Positions 32,101 through 44,682 are shown, numbered from the stretch's first letter. The stretch is 64,000 bases of DNA from Iris pallida (GCA_029216955.1 JANAVB010029819.1:33275420-33339419); one strand, 5' to 3'. Notes: generated by a model from the sequence alone, not told the origin. Made by a program: numbers and translations.

Positions 32101-33822
32101 AGAACTTATTTGAAACTCTGTTTCGAATTAGAACTCTTGGCATATTTTCGAAAACTCAATATAAGTATCAAACAATACCATCGAACCCAAAAATCATGTA
32201 GAAAACCTAATTAATATGCAAATCAAAATGTGCCAACATGAAGTACATGTGATTGCGTGTCAGAGGGATGCATTTGTGTCCAACAAACAGGACACGAGGT
32301 GTCAAAGTAAATCAAAATACCCAAAACAGTGAAACTGACACAGCAGTGTCGTACGACAAGGACGAAGCCTCGTGCTCGCGACACAGAGCAACTCGTGTCC
32401 CGTACTTGTGCATAAGTGTTCGCCAGGGATAGGTCTAGGTGTCCATCACCCTGAATCGTGTCGGGGACGTGTCGTGTCCGAACCACAGGTGCGTATCAGT
32501 AAAGCAATTCTGCGCGTGTGCGTGACAGTGCAATTTCGTACAGGAGGGTTTTCTCTCAATATACTCGATAATATTACCTAAAATTTTGTCAGTGTAGTGT
32601 CAGACACGTGGCCTAGGTGTCCAAAAATTTTCGTTTCCATACGTGCTGTGTCGTGTCCGCTACAGTGCCCGAGCAGCAGGGCACTGTGCGCAGCCTGCTG
32701 CGCGCGTGTGCGTGTCCAATTCTGACACGAATATGACACAAAATCCATATCAGTCTTCACAAACATTATCATACACATATAGACCTAGGTATCTATGTAA
32801 TTAGTTTTTCAAAAATCGAAAATAAAATCCTAAGGGGCACTTCTACAAACACCTATGTACCTATTATGATACGTGTCCGATACGGACACGAAATGGACAC
32901 GAATTGTGCCCAAAACTCGAGGACAGCTAGGGAACACCTAGATCTAGCCTAATATGCAAAGAAATCAGAATATTAAATCAATTTAAGGGGTTTTACCTAT
33001 AGGTGCAAATTGTAAGAAAAGCCTCAAATAGGGGGATGTTCTCCTTGATAGCCAAATGCTCCAATTTGGTTCAAACCTGAGATTTCTCTCCGTGAACACG
33101 AAATAGGGCTAGATTAGAATCATATACTAAAGTCTAGAGTGGAAAAGGAATTAAAATGAAGAAACTAGGGCTTGGGGAAGAAATAACATTACCTCTTTCT
33201 TCAAAATGTTGAAATCTCAATAAAGAGGCAAGAATAATAAATGAGGAGATTATTTATAGGAGAATAGCCCTAGATGGCTGGTCATAAAGTGAAAGTTAGG
33301 GTTAGGGTTGAGTCTAATGGGCTATGGACCTATTTGTACTAGTCATGGAACCAAATTTTAAGTATCAAGCCTATGGTCCAAATCACTAAGCCTTCTATCC
33401 AAGTCTTGATTCCTACATGACTAACTTAGATTGACTTAAGTTAGACTAGGGTCTCACCATGCTAATCAAGTCACCTTAACTAGAGTCAACATCTAGGTTA
33501 GTCTCTTAAGTCACAACTAGTAAAAGTCAAATCAACAATCGTCAATCCATTAAATAAATCAATAATTCTAAAAAAGTCAAAATAACCAAATTACCCCTAG
33601 ACTAAAAATGATAATTAGATATTCAAAATCACATGGTTAGGCTCTAGGGTAGACAGTCTCTACGGTTTCACTAGCTGCACATCAAAATCACAAGTCATGA
33701 TATTTAAGTAGTTTTAAAATGATTAAAAATCACCAAAAATTATATTATTAATTAAATATCATAATTAAATAAATTAAAACACAATTTTAAAATTACCCTC
33801 ATTTTAGAAACTGGGTGTTACA
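29103..33822 (-). repeat. P3 3' LTR (left copy, 4,720 bp)
   Basis: Starts (minus) TGTAACACCCAG at 33822 and ends CGTGACA at 29103. TATA box at 33251-33258 (minus), so U3 is only about 570 bp and R-U5 about 4.1 kb. Along the plus strand it holds distinct short-motif blocks: ACATGA-rich 29760-30160, GTCAA-rich 30440-30560, TGTGTG-rich 30740-31400 and GACACG/CGTGTC-rich 32240-32900. I find no coding signal. Confidence 0.92.
33251..33258 (-). promoter_or_regulatory. TATA box in the left P3 LTR
   Basis: TATAAATA (minus), matched at 40178-40185 in the right LTR. Confidence 0.6.
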
Positions 33823-34309
33823 AGTCTACCACCTTAGAAAAATTTCATCCTCGAAATTAAAATGGTAGTAGTCCTTCTAGGTCAAACACCCCACAATCAA
33901 AGTCTCAAACATACCATCAGATAATCATATACGTCCATCCAAAATCATGATACTCAGAATCTTCGTCGTACTAGTGAGCAAGGCTACGATAATCACAGAG
34001 TCCTCGACTAAGGCACATACCTCTAGAATTATGGTATTTAAAATTTTTGCATTGCCGCATGCTTGGCAGCGAAAATCTTAAATTCCCACACCCAAGAAAT
34101 ACGTCCTAAATTTGACTATATGTCGTCACTATGCCAGCTAAACACGACTATCGAAGATTCTAGATCCCATAACCGAGGTGACCTAGCCCATATGATTTAT
34201 CTCAGAAGAAAATCAAACGTAACACAAGAACAACAGGACAAAATTGATCAATCAACAAGGAACAGAGGAAATCAAAATTCAAGACAGCTATAAGAGGCAA
34301 TTGTGGAAA

Positions 34310-35794
34310 TGGAATCAAAAGAACGGAACCTGCAACTAGATCTCCAACGGCCTGAGCATCCTTCACTGTCCTGGCGAAAGCTCGCTCCTGCTGGCCTCCC
34401 CTAGCCTGCTACTGATGCTGCATGTACCTCTGCTGCTGAGTCGGTAAGGGTAATCCCCTCTGCTGGCCTACCGGAGCCCTAGCTCCTGCTCCCTGAACTG
34501 TCTGTCCCGATGACTCGGGATACTCTCTCAGCCGATGATCAGATCCTCCGCAAAGTAAACATCTGTCCAGCCTCTTCCGGCATTCACCCCAATTGTGCCC
34601 TGGTCTCTTATAGAAGGGGCAAATAATAACAAGCTGCTGTACCAGGGCCTGCTGCTGCCTCTGTAGCTGTTGTGCCTGCTGAAAGGGTACACAGTCCTGA
34701 AACTGCCACTGCTGAAAGTAGACCCTCGGCTGCTGATACTGCTGCTGAAACTGTAGAGGTGGCGTCAGCTACGGATACTGCTGCTGAATCTGCAAGCGGG
34801 GCATCTGCTGCGGATACTGCTGCTGAATCTGTAGGTAGGGCCTCTTGGCCGGGCCCGCACTGCCACTAGCTCCCTGAGTATCTAGCGTCCTCTTCTCCTT
34901 CAGTCCAAGATCGTCCTCCGCTGCCATGGCTCATACCAGAATCTGCTCGAAAGTAGCATCACGGTCGCTCTCGGTATATGACCTGATCTTCCTGATCAAA
35001 CCCCTGCGGAACCTCCTCGCCTTCCCGGCCTCAATAAGATCCTCGATGAATCTGCTCAAACGGCAGAACTCTCTAGCATACTCCTCAACGGTCTGGTTCC
35101 CTTGATCCAAACTCTCGAACTGCGTCTCCAAAGTACTAAGTGCTGTATCAGGAAAGAATTTCTCCTTGAATAGTTTTTTGAACGCTGCCTAAGTCTGACC
35201 GGCTGTACCAACCCTCGGATCCGTCTGATACCAAGTACGGGCCAAGTCCTGTATCTGACTGGCTGCTGCCTCGATCTGTAATCCAGTTGGTATCTGTGCC
35301 AATCGAAATATCTCCTCAATGTGCTCTATCCAATCGTCAGCATATATGATGCGCTCTGTACCCTTGAAGTCTCGGGGTCCCATCTTCTTAAAGGATTGGA
35401 TGTCTAGAGTCCTCGGCTGATACGGCTGCTTCTGACCTTCCTGTGGCTGAGCAGCCACCAGCTCTACTATCGTCTTGACCAACTGGTGAGTATCTTGTAT
35501 GCTCTGTCGAAAATCAGCAGTCTGGCTCTGCTGCATCTCTAAGAATCGCTAGAAAAGGGTAAACATCTGGGCCGCATCTACTATCCCTGGAGGCAACTGC
35601 TGCTGATACATATCCAAAATGACGGGAGAAGACCTTCGGACAGGTGGAGGTGCACTCCCATAAGCTGCAGAAGCTCCTATATGAGCAGAAATAGGAGGTG
35701 CTATAGTCCCAGCGTCCACAATCGGGTGAGGGGTGGTAGGCCTCTCACCAGCATCTGCTGGGCCAGAGCGATGCGATCGTGTCTCAATCACCAT
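34310..35794 (-). pseudogene. P3 gag with the very start of protease
   Basis: One continuous frame from the Met at 35794 with five in-frame stops (TAG 35549, TGA near 34931, TAG 35189, 34769 and 34409) and no frameshift. Recognisable parts are FKKMGPRDFKGTERIIYADD, a WIEHIEEIFRLAQIP stretch, FESLDQGNQTVEEYAREFCR and RLSRFIEDLIEAGKARRFRR (capsid region), a Gln-rich stretch, then two CCHC zinc knuckles (34605-34515). In each knuckle one Cys is Tyr: the second Cys of the first, the last Cys of the second. The frame ends near 34310 with an ERAFARTVKDAQ block like the start of a protease. The active site, RT and integrase are gone. Stops look like CAG-to-TAG and CGA-to-TGA changes. Confidence 0.78.
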
Positions 35795-36031
35795 CCTGGA
35801 GACAGATCAAACAAGGAATCAATACTGAGAGAGAAACGATAATTCAAGGGAGGACAGTTATTCAAGGAAGCAATCTTCAACAGAAATTTAGATGGCAGGA
35901 ATCCAGTTAAGAGTTTTTCCTAATATGATTGAGTACCTCAAAAAAAATCCTAATCCTACTGCAGGCTGTAGTGGTACTCTAGTTCGAATACCACTACACA
36001 AATTTGACCTGTATGGGCCACCACTAAAATA

Positions 36032-39000
36032 TGTCACGACCCGTACCCACCGTGAGGGTACGAGTACGTAACAGCGCCCAGCCTACGTCGCAGTGTCGGC
36101 GGTAAAACACTGTTCTAGGTCATAAACTATAACTAACACAAAATAGAATAATCTCCAACTGGAGGCTAATCACAGAAGGTACAACTCAATCACAACTAGA
36201 GATAGAATATGGCACGATAAAATAGATAAGAAAATCTTCAACTGAGGTACAACAAAAATGAAATAACATAAGTTAATAACTACCAGTCTCAACATCTCTA
36301 GAATATACAACTCTGAAATCAAGGACAACAACTAATCATAAAAAGAAGAACAGCCTAGACTATCTATGCTAAACATGGGTATCATCCTCAGCAGCTGCCT
36401 GAACCTCCCCAGGGGTCCAGGTCACGAGTGTCATCTAGGAAAGCTCCAAAGTAAGGGGTGCAGGGTTCCACATCATCCTTTGTAAAATTTTCAACAGGTC
36501 AAGTCAGGACAGGAGCGAGCACAATACATCTCACGCAGATCATAACAGGTTAGAAAATATAGACATGTAAGAGAGTACGATACATAAAACTGAAAGAAAG
36601 TACATGATGTAAATAGAGAAAGAACTGTAATAGAAATATCTACTATACGTAGAGAGCTACCAGTGACTAGTGATTTAGAGTACAAAGTCGACATGTGAAC
36701 GGCTGGATTTGCACATGAATATACTAAAGAGGCGTATATGGCTATACTACTTTGGAATTGTTCACATGACTATTTATACTCCTCCATACCCCAATCAATA
36801 CACAAGGATCCAGACAAGTTATCTTACGTACAAGATTTTCACATGAAGCCCATAGATGGGAGTACATGAAGAATACATGAGGGCTCAGAAACTGAGTACA
36901 AATGAATTCCACATGAAGGCCCATGAAAGGTGCAAATGAAGTATAGGTTATCCATGAATACACGAAAAACATGATCGAACATTATAGCACATAAGAGTAC
37001 ACGAGCGAGCACGAACGAGCATGAAGCACATGATAAACATGAATAACATGAGAGCGAGGAATACACGATGTACATGAAACACATGACACGATGTATCCGA
37101 TGCTCCCGAGGGGGATAACATCTCAATGTAGGGATCCATATAGTACCAATCCGTGATAATATCGTGACAGCATCAGATAAGGTAAACTAGAGAAGGAATA
37201 TAATTCTAAGCAAGTTATGAAATGATCAGAGAATATACTCGCCTGGTATCTGAATAGCTGTAGTAAATGTACTATCCGAGATGAGATACATGACTTCTAG
37301 TTAGAGCAACACAAGTCAAGATGTATACAGGGGATGATAAATGTAATCTACGATGCGTCTGTAAGCTGTCGAGGTCAAACTAGACTAAAGTCAACACTTG
37401 GTCAACTGTAGTCAACCACACTAGTCAAACTAGGTCAACTAGGTCAAGTCCTAGCCCAAACAAGTCTCACTAGGCCTAACCAAGCCTAGTCTAGCAATCA
37501 CACACCAATCACAAGGATATACAAGCCAACACAAGCCACACATCAAGGCACATTCACATGACTGTTTATCATAGAATTTATATATAGCTATATGTATATA
37601 GGATTTCATATATTTAGAACATTATACAATAAGAGAAAGTTAGAGAGGGAACTAGCATGTAAGGCTATGTGTGTGTGAACATGGAGGTGTACATGAGAGG
37701 GGTATCAAAACACTAGCTATAAGTTATAACATACATGGCATGCATGGCTAACTATAATATACATCTATATATATGCATACCACATCCTATATTCAAGAGT
37801 ATAGGTAATGTCTAATTACCTATAGGCCACACATATTATTACATAAAGAGAGATATATATGCATATATATATATTTACATAGAATGGTAGGGTAATGGCA
37901 TGTGTATGTGTGTGCCTATATGTGTGTGTAGACTATTCAGAAAATCAATAGAGAAAAGTGTGTGTATATGTGTCAATTACAGGTTTAGGAGTGTGTGTGG
38001 GTAAGTGAACATGTGAGGGGACTGTGTGCAACATATTTATCACAGGTTTCAGTTTAAGTGAAATGTGTATGTGTGTTCAATGAACCAATGTGGCTCTCAG
38101 GAATTAGTGGCTTGGTGAAAACAGAGAAGGGAAGCAATACAAATGCATGTGTGTGTCTAGGTGACAATGTGTGTGAGATGGACAGTAGGGTGTGTGGTAT
38201 ACAGTGGATAGATAGGTAATGGAGAAAAATGTGAATATGCAGTGGAAGAATATATGTAGCAGTGAATGAATGTAGGACAGAGCTGAGTGTGTGTGTGAAT
38301 GTATTCAAATCAGTGCGTTTGCAACCATTGTACCAATGTGTGGAATCATTTTTAGCTATTCAGTCTACATAAACCAATTTTCATGTGTATATGAGTGTCA
38401 AACTTATTCTCAGAAATTAAAACAGTGAGTGTGTAATTAAATATATGAATCAAGGTGTGAAAGACCACCATTCTCAGATTTCCTGATACATCCATTCAAT
38501 CTCAGGTTCTATATATGAACCCAATTCGAATCTAAGAAGTTCTCAACTTGACAGTTCCAGTTAAGCCAATATGACTCAGTTCTAGGTTCAAACATCCATT
38601 CAGTCTTAACCAGGTATCAGGAAGCCCTATATCTAGGTGTACAACATTAAATTTATCATTCAAAAACAATAATCACATCTGAAAATTTTAGAAAATTCAT
38701 AAGTGAATCTCAGGTTCAATGTTCACCTAAACAGTGCATAAATTCAATGCAATTTAAAGCTCAAATGAAATTCAAAAGCTAAATTTCTTATGCCATGATG
38801 ATCTCTAACAAGTAGGTTAATTCTCAGATAGATATAGGTGTAATATACATCACAATTTAAATCAATGAACAGTTCACAAGTTATTCAAATTCTCAGAAAT
38901 TTTACTGTCAGTGTTCATGTATCAGAAATATAGAAACTCTTTGATTTCGAAACCCAACACCACATCCAAACCCAAACAATCTTGAGAGACAAATTTAGAA

Positions 39001-40752
39001 CAAAAATAAACTCTTGTAAAACACATAAGAACTTATTTGAAACTCTATTTCGAATTAGAACTCTTGGCACATTTTCAAAAACTCAATATAAGTATCAGAC
39101 AATACCATCGAACCCAAAAATCATGTAGAAAACCTAATTAATATGCAAATCAAAATGTGCCAACATGAAGTACATATGATTTCTTGTCAGAGGGATGCAT
39201 TCGTGTCCAACAAATAGGATACGAGGTTTCCAAGTAAATCAAAATACCCAAAACAGTGAAACTGACACAACAGTGTCGTACGGCGAGGATGAAGCCTCGT
39301 GCTCGCGACACAGAACAACTCGTGTCCCGTGCTTGTGCATAAGTGTTCGCCAGGGATAGGTCTAGGTGTCCATCACCCTGAATCGGGTCGGGGACGTGTC
39401 GTGTCCGAACCACAGGTGCGTATCAGTGAAGCAATTCTGCGCGTGTGCGTGACAGTACAATATCGTACAAGTGGGTTTTCTCTCAATATACTCGATAATA
39501 TTACCTAAAATTTTGTCAGTTAGTGTCAGACACGTGGCCTAGGTGTCCACAAATTTTTGTGCCTATATGTGCTGTGTCGTGTCCGCTACAGTGCCCGAGC
39601 AGCAGGGCATTATGCGCAGCCTGCTGTGCGCGTGTGCGTGTCCAATTCCGACACGAATACGATACAAAATCCATATCAGTCTTCACAAACATTATCATAC
39701 ACATATAGACCTAGGTATCTATGTAATTAGTTTTTCAAAAATCGAAAATAAAATCCTAAGGGGCATTTCTACAAACACCTATGTACCTATTATGATACGT
39801 GTCCGATACGGACACGAAATGGACACGAATTGTGCCCAAAAACCGAGGACAGCTAGGGAACACCTATATCTAGCCTAATATGCAAAGAAATCAGAATATT
39901 ACATCAATTTAAGGGGTTTTACCTATAGGTGCAAATTGCAAGAAAAGCCTCAAATGAGGGGGGAGTTCTCCTTGATAGCCAAATGCTCCAATTTGGTACA
40001 AACCTGAGATTTCTCTCCATAAACACGAAATAGGGCTAGATTAGGATCATATGCAAAAGACTAGAGTGGAAAAGAAATTAAAATGAAGAAACTAGGGCTT
40101 GGGGAAGAAATGACATTACCTCTTTCTTCAAAATGTTAAAATCTCAATAAAGAGGCAAGAACAATAAATAAGGAGATTATTTATAGGGAGAATAGCCCTA
40201 GGTAGCTGGTCATAAAGTGAAAGTTAGGGGTAGGGTTGAGTCTAATGGGCTATGGACCTATTTGTACTAGTCATGGAACCAAATTTTAAGTATCAAGCCT
40301 ATGGTCCAAATCACTAAGCCTTCTATCCAAGTCTTGATACCTACATGACTAACTTAGATTGACTTAAGTTAGACTAGGGTCTCACCATGCTAATCAAGTC
40401 ACCTTAACTAGAGTCAACATCTAGGTTAGTCTCTTAAGTCACAACTAGTAAAAGTCAAATCAACAATCGTAAATCTATTAAATAAATTAATAAATCTAAA
40501 AAGTCAAAATAACCAAATTACTCCTAGACTAAAAATGATAATTAGATATTCAAAATCACATGGTTAGGCTCTAGGGCAGACAGTCTCTACGGTTTCACTA
40601 GCTGCACATCAAAATCACAAGTCATGATATTTAAGTAGTTTTAAAATGATTAAAAATCACCAAAAAATCATATTATTAATTAAATATCATAATTAAATAA
40701 ATTAAAATACAAAATTTCAAAATTACCCTTATTTTAGAAACTGGGTGTTACA
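36032..40752 (-). repeat. P3 5' LTR (right copy, 4,721 bp)
   Basis: Same structure as the left copy; differences are a few percent, denser in the CG-containing first 220 bases (about 13). TATA box (minus) at 40178-40185. The motif blocks repeat: ACATGA at 36690-37090, GTCAA at 37370-37470, TGTGTG at 37660-38310, GACACG at 39180-39830. The PBS-like stretch AGTGGTGGCCCATACAGG follows the LTR end at 36007-36024 (minus). Confidence 0.92.
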
Positions 40753-40757
40753 AAAGC
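40753..40757. other. Target-site duplication of P3, right copy
   Basis: AAAGC directly after GTGTTACA, equal to 29098-29102. Confidence 0.95.
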
Positions 40758-41305
40758 TGCTCCTTTAGCCGCGGATCGATTGCGGTGCTCTCCTCTTTCT
40801 CGGACTTTGGAGAGCTCTTACTCCTGCAAGAGTGGGGTTGATCGCCCACTCCTGTTCTGCTCAATAAATGCTTTATTAGTCGAAGTATTTGATCGGGTCG
40901 AAGTAAGGCGCATCTGCAGAGACTTTATGATGTGCATAACTGAGACGCTGAAGAGATGCGCCTGACTGAAACGCTGAAGGCTGTGCCTGACTGAGACGCT
41001 GAAGGCTGTGCCTGACTGAGACTCTGAAGGTTGCGGCTAACTGAGACGCTGAAGTAATGTGCTCGACTGATGATGCACCTGGTGGGAGGCACATGGCAGT
41101 TTGCTGCGCCTGGCTGTAGTCTTAGGATCTAGCCTTTCTTTAGACATGTAATAGACTTTCATATGAAAATAAAAATCTTCTTTTACTGTCTATACTTTTG
41201 CTATCTTGTTGTGCCAAGTACTTCGTTTGAGCTGCCTAGCGCATGTAGTGTTAGGCGCATAGAAATTCCAGCCTGTAGGTGCGCCTGAAATTCTATGCCT
41301 CTACA

Positions 41306-41320
41306 AGACCCCCTTCAAAG
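41306..41320 (-). other. Polypurine tract of T3
   Basis: Minus strand CTTTGAAGGGGGTCT directly before the LTR start TGTAGAGGC. The core TTTGAAGGGGGTC is the same as in E1. Confidence 0.8.
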
Positions 41321-41589
41321 TTTTCAAAACTTTTCGTCAAGTTTTGGAATACTTTGAATAAGAAGCATGGTGTCAACTTCAATGGGGCGAATAACTGTTC
41401 GGGATGCATGATTATTCTGCGCATCAGTGATGGGGCACATGCTCTTCTCAATTAATGCAAATGATAACGCTTCGAAGTAATCAAAAAAGATTAATGATGA
41501 TCTTTTTGGATTATTTACAGTTATCATTTTGCAGAACCCCGAGCGGTGACTGACGTCGATCCTTATCGGTTTTCACGTATGCCCATGCC

Positions 41590-41597
41590 TATAAATA
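41590..41597 (+). promoter_or_regulatory. TATA box of the T3 antisense gene
   Basis: TATAAATA 104 bases before the ATG at 41694, followed by GA repeats and a pyrimidine-rich leader. The E1 gene has the same arrangement, which argues for a promoter independent of the LTR. Confidence 0.65.
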
Positions 41598-41811
41598 GGT
41601 GTTTGATGGAGAGAGAGAGTTCTTCTTCTCTTTTACTTTCTTCTTTAGAGTTCTTCTTTCGAAAAAAACCCTAACTTCTTTTTGATTTACGAGATGGCCC
41701 CCAAAACTCCTCGCGGTGGTGCTGGCAGAGGAAAGGAACCTGCGGAGTTCGTCGAGGAGGACATTCCCGTCGCCAATGAGACTTCGGTCGATGTTCGGCC
41801 TACGGTGGCGG

Positions 41812-42287
41812 GTGGGTGTGATCTCCCAACTTTTTAGACGAGTCTGGAGCACATGGATGAGTTGCATCATGTTGTTGTACCCTAACTCTTTGTTGCTGAC
41901 GCTCATGGACTTCTGTCTTGATGATGTGCTGAGGCTATTCTGTCGACGCGTATGGATTTAGGCCTTGATTATGTGCTGAGGTTTTACTGCTGACGTGTAT
42001 GGGTTTACACCCTGATGATGTGCCGAAGCTTTACTGCTGACGCACATAGGTTTAAACCCTGATGATGCACCGAAGCTTCACTGCTAACATGTATGGGTTT
42101 AAACCCTGATGATGCACCGAAGCTTCACTGCTAACGCGTATGGGTTTAGACCATGATGATGCGCCGAAGCTTCACTGCTGACGCGCATAGGTTTAGACCC
42201 TGATGCTGCGCCAGGCTGCTTGACACCCCCGATACTTTGTCTTCTTAAAGTCTCTATGTTGCCTGACTTTTGTCTTTGCTGTGTCAG
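41812..42287 (+). other. Intron 1 of the T3 antisense gene with six 47-bp repeats
   Basis: Donor G|GTGGGT, acceptor CTTTGCTGTGTCAG after a pyrimidine tract. Splicing keeps the frame in the same phase as in E1. Inside, six 47-bp units start at 41919, 41966, 42013, 42060, 42107 and 42154 without an indel, and a partial one at 42201. Each carries a TGATGATGCGCCGAAGCTTC-like block and an ACGCGCATAGG-like block, the family B motif in both forms. Confidence 0.75.
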
Positions 42288-44617
42288 TGTCGATGACTAT
42301 CCCTTTGCTGAATGAAGTCCTTCTAGATGCTTCTTTTTGCCAAATGGGGGTTGATTTCGACGAGGAGGTTATTAACCCTGCAAAGACTGCTATCCTGCAG
42401 AACCAACCTTCCAAGAGAATATTGCAAATCCGGGATCAGTCGCCTATTTTTCTCCAGAGTATGATGGAGAGCGGCAAACAGAAATCTGCTGAGTCCGAGG
42501 ACGCGACTTTCTTGAAACCTATATTTCTGTTTGGTGACCTCTTGACCTCCACCGAGACGAAGGTACTGAAGATCAAGAAAGACTGGTTTTTCTCTGCGAA
42601 GGGCATGGTTTTGTACATGCGGCAGCTTGAACGTCAATTGTCGCTGACGGCCTTCTACCGTTTGGCTTCCAAGAGAAGGATGCCATAGGAACTTACACCT
42701 TCTCAAGGAGGGGCAGTGGGGGGTACCCTTTCGATTGATGTTACTTCGAATCAAAGGGATACCTTGGCCGCCTCGCGAGCTGGGACCTCGTTTAGTTGCC
42801 GAACTTTGCGTCCTGGAAGCCTTTATAGTGATGTCACTAATGACACCTTTGCCTTTGGTGCTTCTACCTTTGCAAATCGGATGCTAACATCGAAGGTTAT
42901 GTATCCGAAAGGTGGTTTTAGGGTTGAAGCTTGGTGTCACCACGTGCCAAAGTGGGACGAGCTGACCTTTTGGGTTTTGTCGAAGTTCAAGGCTGAGCTT
43001 AAAGAGATTGGGCTGACTGCCGCTATCTGTACCACACAGGCAGGCATGGACCTCAACAAGCATATGTTCCTTGCACTCCTGGAAATGTTCAATACCCAGA
43101 CTGGCACTTTTTTTACTCCGGTAGGGGAGTTGGGATTGGCTCTTCATGAGATGTACGAGGTGTCCAAGCTTTCCTGGGGCTCGGAACCGTATGAGGAATA
43201 TTTTCCAACAAATGAAGAGATCCTTGTTCTGGAAGAGAAGGACCCGAAGATGATGACTGTTTTCAAGGAAGTGGCGAGCCATCATTATCTTATGCAACGG
43301 AAGGACAAAGGCAAGTCACAGCCTCATGTGACAACTTGGAGGGATTATGTCTTCAAGCAGGACCTGGCGGACTCTACGAAGATTCGGTTAACGACTCCGC
43401 AGGGACTGAAGCCCGCGGAAGTAACCTCCGAAATGAGCTGACTAGGCGAGAAGGCTCCTCGTTTACATAAGAGTGGCGAGGACGTATACAGTTGTTTCTG
43501 GCATTACGTGCACCGGATGTCGTCCAAGGCAGCGTTTACTACCTACTTGATGATATGGCTCCGGGATTGTGTGTTCTCAGGTGGGTCAGGCTCTGTGGAG
43601 AGGGTGACCCGAAACCTCATTTTGCCAGCAGTAAAACTGGTTTTTGGTCACCCTTTGGCTCTCCTCCCAGCGATGGTGTGTAACCTATTGTGGGGTTTGA
43701 GAGATTTTGCTTACGATGTGGCCCATGGGAGGGGCAAAAAAGACAACTTTCCCCGAGCTGAGCTACCATTCCATTATCTGATGGGATGGTTAATTCTGTA
43801 TCACCCGAACGTGATGAGTCCGGGTCCTGAAGACGATTACGTTAAAGGTGACGCCTTTATCCGTCGCTTCTATAAGAGAAAATAGCAGCATACCGGCGTC
43901 CCCGTCTGTAGGAGAGTTTTGTCTTTTCTTCAGGGGTGGGAGATTGTCAAGGTCAGTCCCATCTTCAAAGATTTTGAGGCTGACCAAGATTTGGAAGACT
44001 CCGGTGAGGATGTGATTACTCTGTCGAAATGGGGGTTTCATTGGTTGCAGTGTATTCGGCCTTCCCACTTGGTCTACCGCAACCAGAATAAGTGTTATCT
44101 GGAGCCGTATTTGTCGAGCCGGTTTGCTCGCTAGTTTGGTTACACCCAGCTAATGTTACGGAACCCCAGTAATAGTCTGGGGTTTGTTGGAAGTTTACTG
44201 GATAGAGCCCGTGGTTGGCAATATTACAATGTCGGGTGCACTGGGGTTCGTTTCAATACACCAGTTCCCAACCTTCGGCCACAGATCCTGTATTCGGCTG
44301 TTAAGCTGTATCGCGCCATGAATACTATGCCTCCTGAATATGACAGGGAGACTAGTTTCATCGTTGGAACTCAGCTAGAGGTTACGAAAAACATGTTGGC
44401 GGCGGCCCGGTCATATCGTCCACCAGAGTTTGCGGAATAGCTGGCTGTTGCTGCAGCATCAACGGAAGGCATTCGGGAAGATCCCCCAGCTGGAAAGAGA
44501 CGGGCTGACGCAGAAGTCGGTACGTCTGCACCAAAAAGGCCGAAAAAAGCGACGACCCCAAATGTGGGAGCTACGGGAGTGCCACTTGTAATGCCAATGG
44601 AATCAGTTCCTGCTGAG

Positions 44618-44682
44618 GTAAAGACGTCCCCCATAGTCTGGCTCATTCGGTCATTTTTGTGACATATGCTTTCTTTTTGTAG
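44618..44682 (+). other. Intron 2 of the T3 antisense gene
   Basis: GAG|GTAAAG to CTTTCTTTTTGTAG|GA, 65 bp, phase 0. Removal joins two frames that would otherwise be separated by stops. E1 has a likely intron at the equivalent place after the basic signal. Confidence 0.7.

Larger units (their letters stand above)
29103..40752 (-). mobile_element. P3: complete gag-only LTR retrotransposon nested in LTR A
   Basis: An 11,650-bp insertion bounded by TGTCACGACC and GGGTGTTACA with AAAGC on both sides. Two LTRs of 4,720 and 4,721 bp enclose only 2,209 bp. The minus-strand internal region has a PBS-like AGTGGTGGCCCATACAGG, gag with two zinc-knuckle remnants, the first codons of a protease-like region, and a polypurine-side end. 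No RT or integrase remains. This fits the class of large-LTR, gag-only non-autonomous elements (TR-GAG type) derived from a Tekay/Del-like parent; P1 and C2 share the PBS-like stretch. Confidence 0.92.
27559..41305 (-). repeat. LTR A of family B, split by P3
   Basis: Outer parts 27559-29102 and 40758-41305 join, after removal of P3 and one target copy, to a 2,092-bp LTR from TGTAGAGGCATAG (41305) to GGCAAACA (27559). LTR B (55577-57691) matches along its whole length. In a 230-base stretch I count about ten differences, nearly all transitions. The length difference of 23 bp is close to one unit of the 25-bp array (40940-41065 here). TATA boxes: minus at 27884-27891, plus at 28763-28770. Confidence 0.9.
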
